From contig NZ_CP063767.1 of NCBI RefSeq assembly GCF_015277515.1, positions 310,001 to 374,000 on the forward strand: a stretch of 64,000 nucleotides of DNA, read 5' to 3'. Source of the stretch: Thermophilibacter immobilis. GTDB lineage: Bacteria > Actinomycetota > Coriobacteriia > Coriobacteriales > Atopobiaceae. Shown piece after piece: positions 35,933 through 46,000 of the stretch. Position 1 is the first letter of the stretch, and the number at the start of each line of letters is the position of its first letter. The notes beneath the pieces are model-generated. The model did not search any database. It had not been told where the DNA came from and saw nothing but the letters and a program-made list of their open reading frames with translations. A program made the translations under genes and the position numbers.

Positions 35933-37210
35933 CTATGTCTCGTCTCGCGTCTCGAGACTCGTGCTGAGCAGGGCGTCTACGAGCTCGACGTCTTGGGGGT
36001 CGTGCGAGCCAAGGGGAAGGCCGCAAGCCTCGAAGAAGTGGCTGCCCGCGAACTGGCGGGCGCGGAAGGACTCGTGAGCGCCGTCATCGAGATAGCGGAC
36101 GCGACTTCGGCAGTCCGTGGTCCCGCAGAAGAGGATGCCGCGCGTGCGTACGTAGGACAGATAGATCTCATCGTCGCTCCAGAGCAGGGCACCTGCGAGC
36201 CCCTCGAGCTCGTAAGCCACGGCATAGCCCTGCCAGGTAATGGTGCGCAGACGTGCGTAGCGATCGAGCAGGGAGGCCATGCGGGTCACGCGGTGCAGCG
36301 TGGAGTGCGCGTCGACGAGAAGCGCATCGTCTGTCACATGGAGCCTGAGCCCCCGAAGCTTCTCAAGGGCAGCCGTTCGCTGCGCCCCCTCGAGAAGTAC
36401 GGCGGGAATGGAGAGCTTGAGAGAGTCGTCCGAGAAGAGCTCCAGAGCCGAATGGGCCTCGGGAGAGCTGAAGGCGGGCGAGGCGCGCAGGATGAGCGAG
36501 TCGTGCGCGTGCTGGACGTGGCACTCCATACCCTGCTGAGAGAAGCTCTCTCGCATGGCGTCGGCCCGCTCGTTTTCTGCGGCCCTCGAGGAGGAGAGGA
36601 TCTCGCGGGGCTGTCCCATGCGAAGGAGATAGAGATCGAAGAGGGGGACGGGACGTTCGACCGCATCGAGGGACGTGGGATAGTAGACCGTCCTGCGAAA
36701 GAACTCCGAGACGGCCCGCCTGCGTCCCGCGGCCTTTTCGTAGAGTTCCACGAGGGTGCCTCCCGTGGCGGGTCCCGAGGTGGAACCCTCTCGAATCCCC
36801 ACGATTCCATCGGCCACGTAGGGAGGAAAGTCTCCCTCCTCGACGCGAATCACGGCGACGCCTCGCCCGTCGTCCGTGGGGTCTGCGAGGAAGCGCACGT
36901 CGAAGCGGGGGACGGGGGAGACATGCCTGCGACAGAGCTCGCCAATGGTCTGGCTGAGGTCTGCGGAGGGGCGGGAGAAGGGGCAGACGGACTTGTCGGC
37001 GTCAGCGATGCCGATGACGATCCATCCGCCGCGCGAGTTGGAGAACGAGGCGATGATCTTGGGAATCTTGCGCCGTACCGAGGCCGTCCAGGCGACCTTG
37101 AACTCGAGCGCAAAGCCCTCCTCGGCATCCCGCAGCTGGGAGAGATCCTCCCGGCGCACCTCGGCGAGCTCCTTGGGGGCTTCGCCTGCGTCATGAAACG
37201 GGCTGAACAT
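35933..37210 (-). CDS. AlbA_2 (Schlafen-type) domain protein
   Basis: 425 residues, start at 37210 with GGAAGGACA upstream. Residues about 25-140 form an AlbA_2 domain: FALEFKVAWTASVRRKIPKI, then FSNSRGGWIVIGIADA, a putative nucleic-acid/ATP-binding fold shared with Schlafens and RecG-like regulators. The rest (about 160-425) has no motif I recognise and contains many Leu/Arg helices. No winged-helix tail of the LRERFGL type is present, unlike the remnant at 0.8/2.4 kb. It might be a regulator or a defence-type protein; the function is unknown. Confidence 0.75.
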   Translation of the reverse strand: MFSPFHDAGEAPKELAEVRREDLSQLRDAEEGFALEFKVAWTASVRRKIPKIIASFSNSRGGWIVIGIADADKSVCPFSRPSADLSQTIGELCRRHVSPVPRFDVRFLADPTDDGRGVAVIRVEEGDFPPYVADGIVGIREGSTSGPATGGTLVELYEKAAGRRRAVSEFFRRTVYYPTSLDAVERPVPLFDLYLLRMGQPREILSSSRAAENERADAMRESFSQQGMECHVQHAHDSLILRASPAFSSPEAHSALELFSDDSLKLSIPAVLLEGAQRTAALEKLRGLRLHVTDDALLVDAHSTLHRVTRMASLLDRYARLRTITWQGYAVAYELEGLAGALLWSDDEIYLSYVRTRGILFCGTTDCRSRVRYLDDGAHESFRARQFAGSHFFEACGLPLGSHDPQDVELVDALLSTSLETRDET

Positions 37211-37262
37211 GTCTGTGTCCTTCCGCGACTCGGCCTTTGGACATGAGAGCCGAGGGGCCTTG

Positions 37263-38180
37263 CTACAGCTCCAGACGGTCGAAGGCGACGCAGATGGCGT
37301 CGAGCAGCAGCACCGCGAAGGTCTGTGCGTCGTTCATCGTGAAGGCCGCCTTGCCTACGGGCAGCTCGACGCGGGCGGCGCGCGGATTGGTCGAGGAGCT
37401 CTGAATGGCGGTCTGCAGCCTCAGCGGGAGCGTGTCGGTGTCGTCGAGCGCAACGTTGCCCACGCCGGCAGCCTCGCCTGCGGGCAGCGGGGTGGACGAG
37501 AGCACGATGAGCGCGCGCGTCTCGGCGCTAGCGTCGGCGGGAGCGTCCACGAGCTCGATGCCGCAGTTCTCGACCGTGGCGTGGGCGAGGTTCCAGATGC
37601 GCCCGGCGACGTTGCGTGAGATGGGGTCGCTGGCGGTGATGGCGATGCCGGCGTCCTCGAGCACGCTGGCGGCGCGGGCGAACCCGATGCCACCCTGGGG
37701 ATGCGGTCCCGCGGCGGGCTTTCCGGCCCAGACGTGGCGCAGCCGCTCGATGGCATCGAAGGTGTCGGGGAAGGCCATGCCGTCCGCGAGCGCGCCGACG
37801 CTCTCCTGGAAGAGCTTCACGGCCGCCTCGGTGTGGACGCCGTAGACGCCGTCGGACTCACCGCAGGAGAACCCCAGGATGTTGAGGCGCTCCTGCAGCT
37901 GATGGACGTCGTTGCCGTGAAAGTTGGGAAGGCGCAGGTAGAGTGTGCGGTCTCCCAGCTGGTAGCACTCGTCGACGAGCGTGGCCCACGTTGGTGCGTC
38001 CACGACCTCGCCGAGCGGGAGGTCGTGGTCAAGGCGAAAGCGCGCCACGGCCGTGGCGGTGGAGTGGCCGAAGAGCTTCTCGGCGCGCTCGTGTGCGTCC
38101 ATCTTGTAGCTCAGCGAGCCCAGGCGCTCCTGTATGTCCTCGACGGCAGCACCTGATGCCCCCTCGTGAATTACTTCCAT
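37263..38180 (-). CDS. Cytosolic protein with two peptidoglycan-binding domains
   Basis: 305 residues, no signal peptide or membrane segment. Two PG_binding_1 repeats lie at about 5-70 (VIHEGASGAAVEDIQERLGS, TATAVARFRLDHDLP) and 80-145 (HGNDVHQLQERLNILGFSCG, VYGVHTEAAVKLFQESVG). The C-terminal about 140 residues look like a worn alpha/beta domain (ARAASVLEDAGIAITASD, ALIVLSSTPLP) and show no zinc ligands. The layout (two PG-binding repeats, then an amidase-like domain, no export signal) recalls actinobacterial CwlM, which stays in the cytoplasm and controls envelope synthesis. That comparison is inference; an ordinary hydrolase is unlikely without export. Confidence 0.6.
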   Translation of the reverse strand: MEVIHEGASGAAVEDIQERLGSLSYKMDAHERAEKLFGHSTATAVARFRLDHDLPLGEVVDAPTWATLVDECYQLGDRTLYLRLPNFHGNDVHQLQERLNILGFSCGESDGVYGVHTEAAVKLFQESVGALADGMAFPDTFDAIERLRHVWAGKPAAGPHPQGGIGFARAASVLEDAGIAITASDPISRNVAGRIWNLAHATVENCGIELVDAPADASAETRALIVLSSTPLPAGEAAGVGNVALDDTDTLPLRLQTAIQSSSTNPRAARVELPVGKAAFTMNDAQTFAVLLLDAICVAFDRLEL

Positions 38181-38216
38181 GTTGCCTCTCCTGTAGTGGG
38201 TGGGGTGGGGGCGGAC

Positions 38217-39299
38217 CTAGTCCGCGCGCTCCACGAAGAAGTCTGCCATAGAGCAGAGCAGGCCGCACGCCTCAGCCGTGATGTGGCCTGCCTCGGCGAG
38301 CGCACGGGACTGCTCGGCGGCGGCGTCGGCGCGCTCACGGGCGAGCGCGCGGCACCGCCCGAGGCCACCGCCGCGCCCGATGAGATCGACGGCACGTGCG
38401 AGCTCTTCCGCGCTCGTGGTCTGGCTGCCGAGAAGCGCCACGAGCTCCGCGCGCTCGGAGCTCGCCAGATGCTCGAGCGCCCAGACGACGGCGAGCGTGC
38501 GCTTGCCCTCGGTGACGTCCGAGCGGAAGTCCTTGCCCTGGATTTGGGGGTCACCGACCAGATTGAGCAGGTCATCGGTCAGCTGGAAGGCCGCCCCCGC
38601 CGCGAGGCCAAGCTCGAAGAGCCCCTGGGCCGCAACCTCCGAGCCGCCCGCGGCAAGCGCGCCCGCACGCAGCGGAATCGCCGCGGAGTACCACGACGTC
38701 TTGCTGTCGACCATGTAGAGGTAGTCGGCGGAGGTGACGTCCCAGCGCTCGTCGCGCGCCCAGCCCAGGTCGAGGGCCTGTCCCTCGAGGGTGTGGCGCT
38801 CCATGCGCACGAGCTCGCCCAGCACGCGCAGGCGGCGCTCGGGCTGGAGCGACTCGTCGTCGAGCACGACCTCGAAGACGCGGGCCAACGCGAGGTCGCC
38901 CGCGTTGAGGGCGCACCCCGTCCCCTCGCTCACGTAGAGGCAGGGCTCGCCGCGTCGCAGCTCGCTCTTGTCGGCGATGTCGTCGTGGATGAGCGCGGCG
39001 CTCTGGAAGAGCTCGATGGCCACGCCGCAGGAGAGCGCGTCGGCGGCCCGACCGCACACGGCCTCGGCGCCGAGCAGCGCGAGCACGGGGCGCACGCGCT
39101 TGCCGCCGGACGCGGTGAAGCGCTCGAGCGGGGCGTAGAGGTAGCGCTCGAGGTCATCGGCCGTGCCCCCGTCCGCCTTGGCGAGCGGGTGTGCGACCGT
39201 TCGAGTGAGGGCCTCCTCGACGACGGGGAGCTTCTGGGCGAGATAGCCGACAAACGCGCGCGAGCGTGCGGACGGTGCCTGCGTCATGGGCGTCCGCAC
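38217..39299 (-). CDS. Polyprenyl (isoprenyl) diphosphate synthase
   Basis: 360 residues from a GTG at 39299 that directly follows GAGGGATA; an ATG at 39287 is the alternative. The first aspartate-rich motif is LIHDDIADKSELRRGEP (DDxxD), preceded by SGGKRVRPVLALLGAEA. The second is QLTDDLLNLVGDPQIQGKDF with SDVTEGKRTL. It condenses isopentenyl diphosphate with an allylic primer; chain length cannot be read reliably. It lies immediately behind galE in the same direction. Likely products are precursors for menaquinone or carrier lipids. Confidence 0.9.
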   Translation of the reverse strand: MRTPMTQAPSARSRAFVGYLAQKLPVVEEALTRTVAHPLAKADGGTADDLERYLYAPLERFTASGGKRVRPVLALLGAEAVCGRAADALSCGVAIELFQSAALIHDDIADKSELRRGEPCLYVSEGTGCALNAGDLALARVFEVVLDDESLQPERRLRVLGELVRMERHTLEGQALDLGWARDERWDVTSADYLYMVDSKTSWYSAAIPLRAGALAAGGSEVAAQGLFELGLAAGAAFQLTDDLLNLVGDPQIQGKDFRSDVTEGKRTLAVVWALEHLASSERAELVALLGSQTTSAEELARAVDLIGRGGGLGRCRALARERADAAAEQSRALAEAGHITAEACGLLCSMADFFVERAD

Positions 39300-40355
39300 C
39301 TATCCCTCGTAGCCGTCGGGGTTCGTGGACTGCCATCTCCAGGAGTCGTGGCACATGTCGTCGATGTCGTAGCGCGCCTTCCAGCCCATCTGAGCCTTGG
39401 CCTTGGAGCAGTCGGCGTAGTTCGACGTGACGTCGCCCGCGCGGCGGGCCTCGATGACGTAGGGAATCTCCTTGCCGCAGGCGCGGCCGAAGGCGTGGAT
39501 GATCTCGAGGACCGAGGTGCCGCGACCGGTGCCCAGGTTGAAGACCTCCACGCCGGTGCGGCCGTTCATCCAGGCGAGCGCGGAGGCATGACCCGTGGCA
39601 AGGTCGCAGACGTGGATGTAGTCGCGCACGCCGGTGCCGTCGGGCGTGTCGTAGTCGTCTCCAAAGACGTGGACGGCGTCGAGCTTGCCAATGGCGGTCT
39701 GGGCGACGTAGGGCACGAGGTTGTTGGGGATGCCCTTGGGGTCCTCGCCCATGAGCCCCGAGGGATGCGCTCCGATGGGGTTAAAGTAGCGCAAGAGCAC
39801 GACGTTCCACTCCGGGTCGGCGGTGTTGAGGTCGGTGAGGATCTGCTCGATCATCCACTTGGTCCAGCCATAGGGGTTGGTCGCCGGCTTCTTGGGGCTG
39901 GCCTCGGTGAGGGGCAGGGAGTCAGGGTCGCCGTAGACGGTGGCGGAGCTCGAGAAGATGATGGACGTGCAGCCATGCACGCGCATCACGTCCACGAGGG
40001 TGAGCGTGCTGCCGATGTTGTTGGCGTAGTACTCGATGGGCATGGAGACGGACTGGCCCACGGCTTTGAAGCCCGCGAAGTGAATCACGCGGTCGATGTG
40101 GTGGGCGTCGAAGATCTTGGTGAGAGTCTCGCGGTCGTTGACGTCCGCCTCGTAGAAGGTGAGGTTGGCCGCCGCCTGCTCGCCCACGATGGTCGCGATG
40201 CGGTCGAGGACCCTGGCGGATGCGTTGGAGAGGTCGTCGACGATGACGACCTGGTAGCCATCCTGGAGCAGCTCGACGACCGTGTGGCTGCCGATGAACC
40301 CGGCACCGCCGGTGACAAGCACGCAGGTGTCAGCGGGGGCGATCTTCTCGCTCAT
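39300..40355 (-). CDS. galE: UDP-glucose 4-epimerase
   Basis: 351 residues, start MSEKIAPADTCVLVTGG at 40355 after AAAGGACTCCC; the longer frame upstream has no support. GGAGFIGSHTVVELLQDG is the NAD loop, SSSATVYGDPDSLPL the catalytic Ser region, and NPYGWTKWMIEQ the YxxxK. HPSGLMGEDPKGIPNNLVPY and GTGVRDYIHVCDLATGHA are GalE-specific. It interconverts UDP-glucose and UDP-galactose for galactose use and surface glycans. Confidence 0.95.
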   Translation of the reverse strand: MSEKIAPADTCVLVTGGAGFIGSHTVVELLQDGYQVVIVDDLSNASARVLDRIATIVGEQAAANLTFYEADVNDRETLTKIFDAHHIDRVIHFAGFKAVGQSVSMPIEYYANNIGSTLTLVDVMRVHGCTSIIFSSSATVYGDPDSLPLTEASPKKPATNPYGWTKWMIEQILTDLNTADPEWNVVLLRYFNPIGAHPSGLMGEDPKGIPNNLVPYVAQTAIGKLDAVHVFGDDYDTPDGTGVRDYIHVCDLATGHASALAWMNGRTGVEVFNLGTGRGTSVLEIIHAFGRACGKEIPYVIEARRAGDVTSNYADCSKAKAQMGWKARYDIDDMCHDSWRWQSTNPDGYEG

Positions 40356-40506
40356 GGGAGTCCTTTCGGTTGGGACGCGCAAACTAACAAAAGAGTATAC
40401 GACCTGCGTGTGTTCGTCGCGTGCGATGCGAGGGGCTGCTGGTCTGGCTAGACTGATTCTGTCAAGGGAGCGGCAGTCTGCCGGCCATGCGAGACGGGAG
40501 CGCGAC

Positions 40507-41429
40507 GTGGCCAAGGACGCCAAGCAGTTCGCCCTGGACATGCATCGGAAGTGGCGCGGCAAGATCGAGGTCGTGAGCCGGGCCGCCATCACCACGCCCG
40601 AGGTGCTGGCCGTGGCCTACACGCCGGGCGTCGCCCAGCCGTGCCTTGAGATCCAAAAGGCCGTTGATGAGTCCTATGCCTACACGCGCCGGGCCAACCT
40701 CGTGGCCGTGGTCACGGACAGCTCGGCGGTGCTCGGCCTGGGAGACATTGGCCCCGAGGCCGGCATGCCGGTCATGGAGGGCAAGTGCGCCCTGTTCAAG
40801 ACCTTTGCCAACGTGGACGCCTTCCCTTTGTGCATTCGCTCCCATGACGCGGACGAGATCGTGCGCACCATTGAGCTGCTCGCTGGCAGCTTCGGTGGCA
40901 TCAACCTGGAGGATATATCGGCGCTGCGCCACTTCGAGATAGAGCGCCGCCTGCGCGAGGTCTGCGACATCCCCCCGTCTTTCACGACGATCGGCATGGG
41001 ACGGCAGTTGTGAGCTGCGCCGCGTTGATCAACGCATGCCGCCTCACGGGGCGCAAGATGGACACGGCGCGCTCCATGGCACCTGACCCCATCGTCTTTG
41101 CCTGCGCGAACCCCGTGCCCGAGATTATGCCCACCGAGGCCCTGGTCGCCGGTGCCGCCGTGGCCGCGACGGGTCGCTCGGATTTCCCGAACCAGATCAA
41201 CAACGTGCCGGCGTTTCCGGGCATCTTCCGCGGGGCGCTCGACGTGCGTGCCTCAGTCATAAACGACGGGATGGTGGAGGCTGCCGCCTATGCCATCGCG
41301 GATCTGGTGGACGATGCGTATCGTGCCTCCGACTATGTGATTTCGGGCGTCTTCGACGAGCGCGTGGCCCCATCCGTCGCCGCCGCGGTCGTCGACGCCG
41401 CGTGCAGGACGGGCGTGACGCGGGCGTAG
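40507..41429 (+). pseudogene. NAD(P)-dependent malic enzyme, frameshifted and internally deleted
   Basis: From a GTG at 40507 the frame matches malic enzyme: MHRKWRGKIEVVSRAAITTP, AVAYTPGVAQPCLEI and GINLEDISALRHFEIERRL. At a run of six C near 40975 the frame breaks; shifting it restores VFHDDRHGTAVV and ALINACRLTGRKM. After RKMDT the sequence jumps to ARSMAPDPIVFACANPVPE, so about 90-100 residues of the Rossmann NAD-binding domain are missing. The end is PNQINNVPAFPGIFRGALDV and a normal C-terminus. Two independent lesions make it a clear pseudogene of the malate-to-pyruvate decarboxylating enzyme. Confidence 0.9.
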
Positions 41430-41454
41430 GGTTTGAGAGCTCGTTTTTACGAGG

Positions 41455-41525
41455 GCTACTTTGCCGACCATACCCGAACGCCCGATTCAGGGTCAGAATC
41501 GACCCCGATTAGGCGTTCGGGTATG
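41455..41525. repeat. Palindromic repeat type A, copy 2
   Basis: GCTACTTTGCCGACCATACC followed by CGAACGC repeats the left arm of the 22.39 kb element with two differences. Here the inverted arms are CATACCCGAACGCC (41469-41482) and its perfect complement at 41512-41525, so the hairpin is shifted inward relative to copy 1. It lies between the malic enzyme pseudogene and a small gene. Confidence 0.75.
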
Positions 41526-41585
41526 ATTGCTCGAGTGGCTACCCCACCGTCTCCGTGTATCGTGAGGAAGCTTGAGGGAGCGGCC

Positions 41586-41783
41586 GTGAGAGTGACGATG
41601 AAGCCGGGCGAGGACCCGGCGGAGTATCGCGCCTGCGCGCGCAAGAAGCGCTATGCGAGCCGCGTGGAGGCGATCAAGGCCGCCGAGCGCAGCTCAAAGC
41701 GCAGGGACGCCCCCAAGATCTTCGTCTACGAATGCTCCTACTGCGGCGGCTGGCACCTCACGCATCGGCGGCCCAAGAAGTAG
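41586..41783 (+). CDS. Small basic protein with CxxC...H zinc-finger-like end
   Basis: 65 residues from a GTG at 41586 behind GAGGGAGCGGCC; an ATG four codons later is possible. The sequence begins with a charged helix rich in Lys and Arg (ACARKKRYASRVEAIKAAER) and ends YECSYCGGWHLTHR. The CxxC plus H-x3-H spacing could bind one zinc ion, and the rest could bind nucleic acid. I recall similar short CxxCGxWHLT proteins in actinobacteria and phages but cannot name a function. It stands alone between a repeat and a convergent transporter gene. Confidence 0.65.
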   Translation: MRVTMKPGEDPAEYRACARKKRYASRVEAIKAAERSSKRRDAPKIFVYECSYCGGWHLTHRRPKK

Positions 41784-41802
41784 GGCGCACTTTGGGGCGG
41801 GC

Positions 41803-42867
41803 CTATGCCTCGTGCGGGGCGGCCATGGTATGACGTGCCTCGAGGGACGCGGAAAGCTTCTTCGCAGGCCGCTGGGGCGCGCGGTTCACGATGACGATGC
41901 CCGCGCTCACCATGACGAGGGCAATCGCAGCCACGACGGGATCGAGCACGTGGGCCTCGCCCAGCAGAAGCGCGGAGAGGATGACGCCGGCGACGGGGTT
42001 GATGAACCCAAAGACCGCCACGCGCGAGACGGGGTTGCAGGCGAGCGTTATGGTCCACAGCGAGTAGGCCGCCGCCGAAATGAATCCCAGGTAGACAAAG
42101 AGTGCCACGGCGGGCAGGGGGCGTGCGGGGTCGACGGGAGCCACGTGTCCGCCAAGTCCCAGGCCACAGGCCAGCATGACGGCGCCCGCCAGGGCGAACT
42201 GCCAGCCGCTCAGGAGCACGGGGTCATGGTCAGCCGAGAAACCCTTGGCCAGGTTGCTCGAGACTGCCGCGCAGACCGTGGAGAGCAGCACGAGGCCCTC
42301 GCCGCCCAGCGAGAAGGACAGACCCGCCCCCGGCGCGCCCACGATGTTGACCAGTATCACTCCGGCGAAGCCAACGGCGCAGCCCAGGACCTTGCGGCTC
42401 GTGAGGCGCTCCGTGCGAAACACGATGGCGGCGAGAAGGACGCAGAGCAGCGAGTTGCTCGCCTCTATGATCGAGCTCGTTACCCCCGAGGTGCGCGAGA
42501 GGCCGATGTAGAACAGGCTGTACTGCGCGATGGTCTGGAAGAAGGCGAGTGCGCCGATGGCGTGCCAGTCGCGCCTTTTGGGTACGAGGGCGTGTCCGCC
42601 TGCCATGCTCGTGCCCACGATTACCATGACGCCCGCTAACAGGAAGCGCGCCCCCGCGAACGCGATGAGCGACGCGAGGTCAGACGATTGGATTCCAAAC
42701 AGCTCGTAGCCGATTTTTACGCAGGGGAAGGCCGATCCCCACAAAAGGCAGCTCACTGTGCACGCGGCCAGCACGCCCGGTGTTGTCGACAAGGACTTCT
42801 GAAACTTCGTGGTGCCCACTCCCAAAACGTAAAACTGAGGCTCTTCAGTCAAAGTGTAACCTAACAA
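41803..42867 (-). CDS. EamA/DMT-family transporter
   Basis: 354 residues in the longest frame; the first about 30 lack membrane character and the true start is uncertain (the listed one is TTG). Ten hydrophobic helices form two EamA repeats. The first begins near ACTVSCLLWGSAFPCVKIGY, the second near GEGLVLLSTVCAAVSSNLAK. The end of the second repeat, FGFINPVAGVILSALLLGE, is the typical EamA signature. These inner-membrane proteins export metabolites such as amino acids. The substrate is unknown and the gene is monocistronic. Confidence 0.88.
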   Translation of the reverse strand: MLGYTLTEEPQFYVLGVGTTKFQKSLSTTPGVLAACTVSCLLWGSAFPCVKIGYELFGIQSSDLASLIAFAGARFLLAGVMVIVGTSMAGGHALVPKRRDWHAIGALAFFQTIAQYSLFYIGLSRTSGVTSSIIEASNSLLCVLLAAIVFRTERLTSRKVLGCAVGFAGVILVNIVGAPGAGLSFSLGGEGLVLLSTVCAAVSSNLAKGFSADHDPVLLSGWQFALAGAVMLACGLGLGGHVAPVDPARPLPAVALFVYLGFISAAAYSLWTITLACNPVSRVAVFGFINPVAGVILSALLLGEAHVLDPVVAAIALVMVSAGIVIVNRAPQRPAKKLSASLEARHTMAAPHEA

Positions 42868-43018
42868 AGTGTCTGATATACCTTATAAAAAGTAAGATAT
42901 AGCACGTGCACATGAGCTTCTTATCGGGGATGCCCCTCGTCGCGGCACGTCGCTGACGAGAATCGCGCGCACTCGAAGCTGAAAACCCTTCGGAGGCTGC
43001 GGCCGCGGCCCCCGATAG

Positions 43019-46000
43019 CTACGCCGTGAAGTAGTCCACGCCGCCCTCGATGAGGGGCTGGTAGGAGTTGCCGGGCACGTTCTGGTAGAGCCCGCGTCCG
43101 CTGCGCTCGCTGTGGCCCATCTTGCCGAGCACGCGCCCGTCGGGGCTCGTGACGGCCTCGATGGCCAGGACCGAGCCATTGGGGTTGACGTCGAGCGCCA
43201 TGCCGGGCTGGCCGTTTTCGTCCACGTACTGCGTGGCGATCTGCCCCCTGGCGGCGAGCCTTGCCACGAGCTCAGGAGATGCCACGAAGCGACCCTCGCC
43301 GTGGGATATCGCCACGTTGTGGACGTCACCGACCTCGCAGCGAGAGAGCCAGGGCGAGAGGTTCGAGGCCACGCGGGTGCGCACCAGACGGCTCTGGTGG
43401 CGGCCGATGGTGTTAAACGTCAGCGTGGGGCAGGTCTCGTCCATCGGGCGGATGTCGCCAGAGGGGACCAGGCCGAGCTTGACGAGCGCCTGGAAGCCGT
43501 TGCAGATGCCCAGCATGAGGCCGTCGCGGCTCTGCAGGAGGTCGCGCACGGCCTCGGTGATCTCGGGGGCGCGGAAGAACGCGGTGATGAACTTGGCGGA
43601 GCCGTCGGGCTCGTCTCCGCCGGAGAAGCCCCCGGGGAGCATGACGATCTGGCTCTGGCCGATCAGGCGCGCGAGCTCATGGGTGCTCTCGGCGACGCTC
43701 GTGGGCGTGAGGTTGTTGATCACGAGCACGTGGGGCTCGGCACCGACGCGCTCGAAGGCTCGGGCGGTGTCGTATTCACAGTTGGTGCCGGGGAAGACCG
43801 GGATCACCACGCGCGGATGCGCCACGTGAAGGACGGGCGTGGGACGCGTGGCCCCCTGCGCCGTGAGGTCAAACGAGACGCGCTCGACCTTCTCGCCAGG
43901 CGCTCGGTACGGGAAGACCGGCTCCAGGGCGCCCTCCCAGGCCTCCTGCAGCTTACAAAGGTCGATGCGCTCCTCGTCGACCACGAGCTCGTAGGCCTGG
44001 GTCGTGGTGCCAAATTGGGAGAGCGCGACGTTGCGGGCGACCTCGGGCAGCGCGGCGTCGTCGGAGAGCTCCACGAGAAAGCTGCCGTAGGAGGGACAGA
44101 AGAGGGCCTGCGCGCCAAAGGCAGGAGCCACCTCCAGGCCCAGGAGGTTGCCCACACACATCTTGAACACGGCCTCGGCGGCCCCGCCGTAGCCGACCGT
44201 GGAGACGCTCAGCGCATCGCCGCGCGCGATCATGTCCTCGACCAGCGAGAACGTGGCCAGAAGCGCATCGGAGTCGGGCGTGAGGCCGTCTGCGGCGTAG
44301 TCGGGCACCACGACCAGCACGCGATGGCCCGTGCCCTTGAACTCGGGGGAGACCATGCGGTCCACGCGCGCGAGCCCCGTGGCAAACGAGACGAGGGTGG
44401 GAGGCACGTCGAGGTCCTCGAAGCTGCCGGACATGGAGTCCTTGCCGCCGATGGCGCCGATGCCCAGGTCGACCTGGGCCATGAGGGCGCCGAGAAGGGC
44501 TGCGGTGGGCTTACCCCAGCGATAGGGGTCGTCGCGAAGCTTCTCGAAGTACTCCTGGAACGTGAGGTAGAGGTCCTCGTGAGCAAAGCCGGTTGCCACC
44601 ATGCGGCAGACGGATTCGACGACGCTCAGGTAGGCGCCCGTGTACGGGTTGGCGCTCATGAGGTAGGGGTTGAAGCCCCAGGCCATGCCGGAGCAGGTGG
44701 TGGTCTCGCCGTCCACGGGGAGCTTGGCGACCATGGCCATGGTAGGCGTGAGCTGCGTGCGCCCGCCGAAGGGCATGAGGACCGTGGCAGCGCCGATGGT
44801 GGAGTCGAAGCGCTCGGAGAGTCCCTTGTGGGAGGCCACGTTGAGGTCGCAGACCAAGGAGCGCATCTTCTGTGCGACCGTGTCGCCCACCCAGGTGCGC
44901 GAGAACTCCCGGGGTGCGCTCACGTGCACGGAGGTGGACTTGGGGGCCCCATTGGAGGCCAGGAACTCCCGGCTCACGTCCACGATCGTGGCGCCGTTCC
45001 AGCTCATGCGCAGGCGCGGCGCGGCCGTGACGGTGGCCACCGCGGTGGCCTCGAGGTTCTCCTCGCGGGCGTAGCCCAGAAACTCGTCGACGTCTGCGGG
45101 GGCCAGGGCCACGGCCATGCGCTCCTGGCTCTCGGAGATGGCGAGCTCGGTGCCGTCCAGGTCCTCGTACTTCTTGGGGACGAGGTCGAGGTCGATGTCC
45201 AGGCCGTCGGCCAGCTCGCCGATGGCCACGCTTACGCCGCCCGCGCCGAAGTCGTTGCAGCGCTTGATGAGGCGGCAGGCATCCTCGCGGCGAAAGAGGC
45301 GCTGGAGCTTGCGCTCGACGGGGGCGTTGCCCTTCTGGACCTCGGCGCCGTCCTTCTCGAGGGACTCGACCTTGTGGGCCTTGGATGAGCCCGTGGCGCC
45401 GCCGATGCCGTCGCGGCCGGTGCGCCCGCCGAGAAGCACGATCACGTCGCCGGGGGCGGGGCGCTCGCGGCGCACGTGCGAGGCCGGCGTGGCGGCTACG
45501 ACGGCGCCGATCTCCATGCGCTTAGCCACGTAGCCGGGGTGGTAGAGCTCCGCGACCTGCCCGGTTGCCAGGCCGATCTGGTTGCCGTAGCTTGAGTAGC
45601 CGGTTGCGGCGGTGGTCACGAGCTTGCGCTGCGGGAGCTTGCCTGGGAGCGTCTGAGACACGGGGAGCGTGGGGTCGGCCGCGCCGGTCACGCGCATGGC
45701 CTGGTAGACGTAGGAGCGCCCCGAGAGCGGGTCGCGGATGGCCCCGCCGATGCAGGTTGCCGCGCCGCCGAAGGGCTCGATCTCCGTCGGGTGGTTGTGG
45801 GTCTCGTTCTTGAAGAGGAAGAGCCAGTCCTCGTCGCGTCCATCTACGTCCACCGTGACCTTGACGGTGCAGGCGTTTATCTCCTCGGACTCGTCGAGGC
45901 CGGTGAGCTGCCCGGTGTGGGCGAGCCACTTGGCGCCGATCGTGCCCATGTCCATGAGGCAGACGGGCTTGTGGTCGCGGCCGAGCTCGTGGCGCATCTG

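Noticed and set aside
38166-40451. A 761-residue plus-strand frame
   Set aside because: It is antisense to the polyprenyl synthase and galE.
43112-45388. A 758-residue plus-strand frame
   Set aside because: It lies entirely antisense to purL, whose motifs are complete.
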